From Microbacterium luteolum (GTDB lineage Bacteria; Actinomycetota; Actinomycetes; Actinomycetales; Microbacteriaceae): a stretch of 64,000 nucleotides of DNA. Positions 60,518 through 64,000 of this stretch are shown piece by piece (position 1 is the first letter of the stretch; each line of letters begins with the position of its first letter). A model generated the notes under the pieces. That model was not told the origin of the DNA, ran no database searches, and worked only from the letters and a program-made list of their open reading frames with translations. The translations under genes were made by a program, and so were the position numbers. The DNA is taken from contig NZ_BAAAUN010000001.1 in the NCBI RefSeq assembly GCF_039533965.1, positions 558,001-622,000 on the forward strand, in the 5' to 3' direction.

Positions 60518-61774
60518 TCAATCCACGCCGTGCGCCTTCGGATGCTGCGCCGCACCGCGCCCGTCGCCACGACCGATATGGCGTGCGCGACTGATCGTCG
60601 CGGTGCCGAACCTCGCGACTGCCTCGTCGACGGCCCCCTCGACCTTCCGCCAGTCCTCGTCGTCGTCCCACAGCCCCAGGCCACCGCCGCCGGCCGGACG
60701 CAGGTTCTCGGCGCGCACACCCAGTAGACGGACGGGATCACGACGATCGATCTGCTCGTACAGGGCCTGCGCGGCCTCGCCGATCCGCTGTCCGACGGCC
60801 GACGGCTCGCTCAGCGTCTGGGACCGGTTCAGCGTGCGGAAGTCGTCGAAGCGCACCTTGATCGAGACCGTGCCCGCTTCCCATTCCGCTCGCCTGAGCC
60901 GGGCCGCCACGCGGTCAGCGAGACGGAGCAGCTCCGCCCGGAGGAAAGCGCGGTCCAGGATGTCGTGATCGAAGGTCTCCTCGTGCCCGATGCTCTTCTC
61001 GATGCGCTCGGTCTCCACCGTGCGCGGATCCTCCCCGCGGGCGAGTTGCGCGAGTCGCGTGCTGAGCGCGGGGCCCACAGCCCGCTCGAGCATCTCGGGT
61101 GAGGACTCGCGGATGTTCTGGATCGTGCGGATGCCGCGGGCTTCCAGAGCCTCGGCCGCCTTGGGCCCGACGCCCCACATCGCCCGTACGGGACGCGGCG
61201 CGAGGAAGTCGAGCGTGTCGGCCGCCGCGACCACGAGCATCCCATCGGGCTTGGCGATGGTCGAGGCCATCTTCGCCACGTGCTTCGTGGCAGCGACACC
61301 GACGCTGCACGTGATCCCGACCTCGTCGAGCACGCGCTCACGGATGAGACCGGCAATGCGTGCAGGACTCCCCCAGAGGCGTCGGACGCCCTGCACGTCG
61401 AGGAACGCCTCGTCGACCGAGAGCGGCTCCACCAGCGGCGTGAACGATTCGAAGATCGCCATCACCTGACGGGAGACCTCCTGGTAGCGGTGGAAGTGCG
61501 GCAGCACGATACGCGCCGTCGGGCACAGCCGCAACGCCTGGGACACCGGCATGGCCGCGTGCACGCCGTACCGACGCGCCTCATATGAAGCGCTCGACAC
61601 GACGGAGCGCCCGTCTGGAGCACCGATGATCAGCGGCAGCCCGCGCAGGCTCGGGTCGTCGAGGACCTCGACGGCCGCGTAGAACGCGTCCATGTCGACA
61701 TGCAGGATGCGGGTCCCGGTGTCGTCGGCGTCGGTGGGCGAGGTGATCTGCCCTCTGCCGTCGCCGTGTCCCAT
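60518..61774 (-). CDS. dinB: DNA polymerase IV
   Basis: A 418-residue Y-family polymerase. The catalytic motifs are RILHVDMDAFYAAVEVLDDP near residues 22-41 and PLSVDEAFLDVQGVRRLWGS near 117-136, with SYEARRYGVHAAMPVSQALR between. The C-terminal little-finger domain follows. Its first 20 residues (MGHGDGRGQITSPTDADDTG) are a short extension. No LexA box is visible in its upstream gap. The gatB terminator-like repeat lies ahead of it. Confidence 0.95.
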   Translation of the reverse strand: MGHGDGRGQITSPTDADDTGTRILHVDMDAFYAAVEVLDDPSLRGLPLIIGAPDGRSVVSSASYEARRYGVHAAMPVSQALRLCPTARIVLPHFHRYQEVSRQVMAIFESFTPLVEPLSVDEAFLDVQGVRRLWGSPARIAGLIRERVLDEVGITCSVGVAATKHVAKMASTIAKPDGMLVVAAADTLDFLAPRPVRAMWGVGPKAAEALEARGIRTIQNIRESSPEMLERAVGPALSTRLAQLARGEDPRTVETERIEKSIGHEETFDHDILDRAFLRAELLRLADRVAARLRRAEWEAGTVSIKVRFDDFRTLNRSQTLSEPSAVGQRIGEAAQALYEQIDRRDPVRLLGVRAENLRPAGGGGLGLWDDDEDWRKVEGAVDEAVARFGTATISRARHIGRGDGRGAAQHPKAHGVD

Positions 61775-61810
61775 GGGTCCATTCTCTCCCGGACCCCGGA
61801 CACGAGCGTG

Positions 61811-61849
61811 TCGACGGGCTCAGCGCACCGAGGCGGCCGAGCCCGTCGA
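61811..61849. repeat. Inverted repeat TCGACGGGCTC ... GAGCCCGTCGA downstream of gatB
   Basis: Arms 61811-61821 and 61839-61849 are perfect 11-bp complements around a 17-base centre. It begins five bases past the gatB stop (minus strand) and can act as a terminator. The core CGAC(A/G)GGCTC is shared with the pepN hairpin at 47692-47733, suggesting a dispersed element of this genome. Confidence 0.55.
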
Positions 61850-61853
61850 GGCG

Positions 61854-63368
61854 CTACTGCGCCGCGCGCTCGAGGATGAGCTCGCGGACACGCGCGGCGT
61901 CGGCCTGTCCCTTCATGGCCTTCATGACCGCACCGATCACAGCACCGGCCGCCTGCACCTTGCCGTCCTTGATCTTGGCGAGCACGTCGGGCTGCGCAGC
62001 GAAAGCCTCGTCGATGGCGGCGATCAGTGCGCCGTCGTCCGACACCACGGCGAGCCCGCGCGCGTCGATGACCTCTTGCGGGGTGCCCTCACCCGCGATG
62101 ACGCCCTCGAGCACCTGGCGCGCGAGCTTGTCGGTGAGCGTTCCCGCGTCGATGAGCTTCTGCAGAGCGACGACGTTCTCCGGGCTGATGAGCTCGGACG
62201 CGTCCTTCTCCTGCGCGTTGGCCAGGCGGGAGATCTCACCCGTCCACCACTTGCGCGCCGTCGCGGGGGTCGCTCCGGCGGCGATCGTCGCCGCGACCTC
62301 TTCGAGGACGCCGTTGTTGCGCACATCCTGGAACTCGAGGTCGGTGAAGCCCCACTCCGTCATCAGGCGACGGCGACGGGCGACGGGCTGCTCGGGCAGC
62401 GCGGCACGCAGCTCCTCGATCAGCGCGGCGGCGGGCTCGACCGGAAGCAGGTCGGGCTCGGGGAAGTACCGGTAGTCGTCGGCATCCGACTTCGGTCGAC
62501 CCGGCGACGTGGTGCCGGTGTCCTCGTGCCAGTGCCGCGTCTCCTGGGTGATGGTGCCGCCGTCGGCGAGGATCTGCGCCTGGCGCTGGATCTCGTACTT
62601 GACCGCGCGCTCGACCGAGCGCATCGAGTTCACGTTCTTGGTCTCGGTGCGCGTGCCGAGCTTCTCGGTTCCGCGCGGACGGAGCGAGATGTTCGCATCG
62701 CAGCGCAGGTTGCCGCGCTCGAGACGGGCCTCGGAGATGCCGAGACCGCGGACGATGTCGCGGATCGTCTGGACGTAGGCCTTGGCGACCTCCGGCGCTC
62801 GGTGTTCCGTGCCGACGATCACCTTCGTGACGATCTCGACCAGCGGGACGCCTGCCCGGTTGTAGTCGACGAGCGAGTACTCGGCGCCCTGGATGCGTCC
62901 GGTCGCTCCGCCCATGTGGGTGAGCTTGCCGGCGTCCTCCTCCATGTGCGCGCGCTCGATCGGGATGGTCACGATCGTGCCGTCCTCGAGCTCGACCTCG
63001 ACGGACCCCTCATACGCGATCGGCTCGTCGTACTGCGAGATCTGGTAGTTCTTGCCGAGGTCCGGGTAGAAGTAGTTCTTCCGAGCGAAACGACTCGACT
63101 CGGCGATCGAGCAGCCGAGCGCGAGGCCGAGGCTGATCGATGAGCGGATCGCCGTCTCGTTCACCACGGGCAGCGACCCCGGCAGGCCGAGGTCGACGGG
63201 AGCGATGAGGGTGTTCGGCTCGGCCGCGTGGTACTTCTCGTTGGCCGGGTTCGGCGCGTCCGAGAACATCTTCGTGTTGGTGTTGAGCTCGACGTGAACC
63301 TCGAAGCCGAGGACGGGCTCATACAGCTCGAGCGCCTTGTCGTAGTCCATGAGCTTGGCGGTGGCCAT
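61854..63368 (-). CDS. gatB: Aspartyl/glutamyl-tRNA amidotransferase subunit B
   Basis: A 504-residue GatB. The N-terminal KALELYEPVLGFEVHVELNT motif and the DYNRAGVPLVEIVT box identify the family; YFPEPDLLPVEP and the C-terminal Yqey-like helical domain (GEGTPQEVIDARGLAVVSDD) complete it. GatCAB converts misacylated Glu-tRNA(Gln) or Asp-tRNA(Asn). The start shares one base with the gatA stop (TGATG). gatA is upstream. Confidence 0.96.
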   Translation of the reverse strand: MATAKLMDYDKALELYEPVLGFEVHVELNTNTKMFSDAPNPANEKYHAAEPNTLIAPVDLGLPGSLPVVNETAIRSSISLGLALGCSIAESSRFARKNYFYPDLGKNYQISQYDEPIAYEGSVEVELEDGTIVTIPIERAHMEEDAGKLTHMGGATGRIQGAEYSLVDYNRAGVPLVEIVTKVIVGTEHRAPEVAKAYVQTIRDIVRGLGISEARLERGNLRCDANISLRPRGTEKLGTRTETKNVNSMRSVERAVKYEIQRQAQILADGGTITQETRHWHEDTGTTSPGRPKSDADDYRYFPEPDLLPVEPAAALIEELRAALPEQPVARRRRLMTEWGFTDLEFQDVRNNGVLEEVAATIAAGATPATARKWWTGEISRLANAQEKDASELISPENVVALQKLIDAGTLTDKLARQVLEGVIAGEGTPQEVIDARGLAVVSDDGALIAAIDEAFAAQPDVLAKIKDGKVQAAGAVIGAVMKAMKGQADAARVRELILERAAQ

Positions 63369-64000
63369 CAGCGGTTTCCTCCTGCGAGCTGGGGTGCGCG
63401 GGTGAGGAGGGGGGCTCCCCAGGAGTCGAGCAGCACGGTCTCGAGTGCGGCGCCGACCTTGTACAGACGAGCGTCCTCACGAGCGGGCGCGAGGAACTGG
63501 ATGCCGACCGGCAGCCCGTCCTCCTCGGCGAGACCGCTCGGGATCGAGATACCGGGGACGCCGGCGAGGTTCGCCGGGATGGTCGTGACGTCGTTCAGGT
63601 ACATCTGCAGCGGGTCGTCGATCTTCTCGCCGATCTTGAACGCCGTGGTCGGCGCCGACGGCGTCGCGATCACGTCGACCTCGGCGAAGGCGTTCGCGAA
63701 GTCCTGCTGGATGAGCGTGCGCACCTTCTGCGCGCTGCCGTAGTACGCGTCGTAGTAGCCCGCGGACAGTGCGTAGGTGCCCAGGATGATGCGGCGCTTG
63801 ACCTCGTCGCCGAAGCCGGCGTCGCGAGTCGCGGACATCACGTCCTCGACGGTCGGGTTGCCGTCGGGGGTGACGCGCAGCCCGAACCGGACGGAGTCGA
63901 ACTTCGCCAGGTTGCTGGACGCCTCAGCCGGGAGGATCAGGTAGTACGCGGCCACGCCGTACTCGAAGTGGGGTGCGCCGATCTCGACGATCTCCGCACC
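63368..64000 (-). CDS. gatA: Glutamyl-tRNA amidotransferase subunit A, C-terminal 210 residues
   Basis: The reading frame is open to the window edge, so only the C-terminal part is present. Within it, [20 protein letters not shown] and [20 protein letters not shown] (with [13 protein letters not shown]) are the amidase-family C-terminal segments of GatA. The catalytic Ser-Ser-Lys region is outside the window. It precedes gatB by overlap, as usual. Confidence 0.93.
   Translation of the reverse strand, partial: GAEIVEIGAPHFEYGVAAYYLILPAEASSNLAKFDSVRFGLRVTPDGNPTVEDVMSATRDAGFGDEVKRRIILGTYALSAGYYDAYYGSAQKVRTLIQQDFANAFAEVDVIATPSAPTTAFKIGEKIDDPLQMYLNDVTTIPANLAGVPGISIPSGLAEEDGLPVGIQFLAPAREDARLYKVGAALETVLLDSWGAPLLTRAPQLAGGNR

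Overview
The window is a gene-dense stretch of high-GC actinobacterial chromosome, with no plasmid, phage or insertion-sequence signature. Gene content (RbpA, PafB/PafC, TrmI, a HelY-type helicase, PAC2 protein, GlbO, EttA, a DUF7882 protein) and the many GTG starts with ATGA/GTGA overlaps suggest Micrococcales, most likely Microbacteriaceae close to Microbacterium. The genus is inferred from protein character, not from a marker gene. No CRISPR array, rRNA gene, integrase or transposase was seen. No intergenic gap exceeds about 210 bases.

Layout. 1-5.5 kb: start of a UvrA-like ATPase, a VOC protein and AraC-type regulator, an HdeD membrane protein, an SDR lacking the usual catalytic Tyr, NfeD + SPFH + glycerophosphodiesterase, and rbpA. 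5.5-15.2 kb, minus strand: a nine-gene run HAD phosphatase - trmI - FKBP lipoprotein - pafB - pafC - tatA - tatC - helY - lnt, mostly with overlapping or nearly touching ends. 15.3-24.9 kb: PAC2 protein, uppP, M20 peptidase, tRNA-Leu(GAG), VIT1-type transporter, superfamily 2 helicase, SGNH hydrolase, SpoU methyltransferase, Sir2 deacylase, histidine phosphatase.

24.9-35.6 kb is a branched-chain amino acid catabolic island. A five-gene minus-strand operon (acyl-CoA carboxylase beta and alpha, acyl-CoA dehydrogenase, MaoC hydratase, CitE-like lyase) diverges from a TetR gene across two 16-bp dyads. Next comes E1alpha-E1beta-E2 of a branched-chain 2-oxoacid dehydrogenase, divergent from an Lrp/AsnC regulator across a cluster of TGCTCAA half-sites. 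Together these would convert leucine, via isovaleryl-CoA, to HMG-CoA and its cleavage products. Gene content matches the mycobacterial bkd-citE-fadE19-accA1-accD1 locus.

35.6-43.3 kb: hydrolase, exonuclease, AraC regulator, DUF7882 gene with a tiny upstream ORF, a CAT-anticodon tRNA, gamma carbonic anhydrase and Dps separated by a DtxR-like iron box, amidohydrolase, PaiB-type protein and a Nei-type glycosylase. 43.3-57.6 kb: rpiB, ferrochelatase, pepN, MscS channel, glbO, FAD dehydrogenase, thioesterases, HNH protein, ettA, a second-type ssb and orn, a set that recalls the Mycobacterium Rv2464c-Rv2511 neighbourhood. A near-consensus LexA box precedes a small uncharacterised gene divergent from ssb. 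57.6-64 kb: tRNA-His, LysE exporter, metallopeptidase-clpS-DUF2017 operon, GerW-like protein, P-loop kinase, dinB, gatB and the 3' part of gatA.

Functional assignments rest on motif reading without database searches. Regulatory sites are sequence matches, not demonstrated binding sites.
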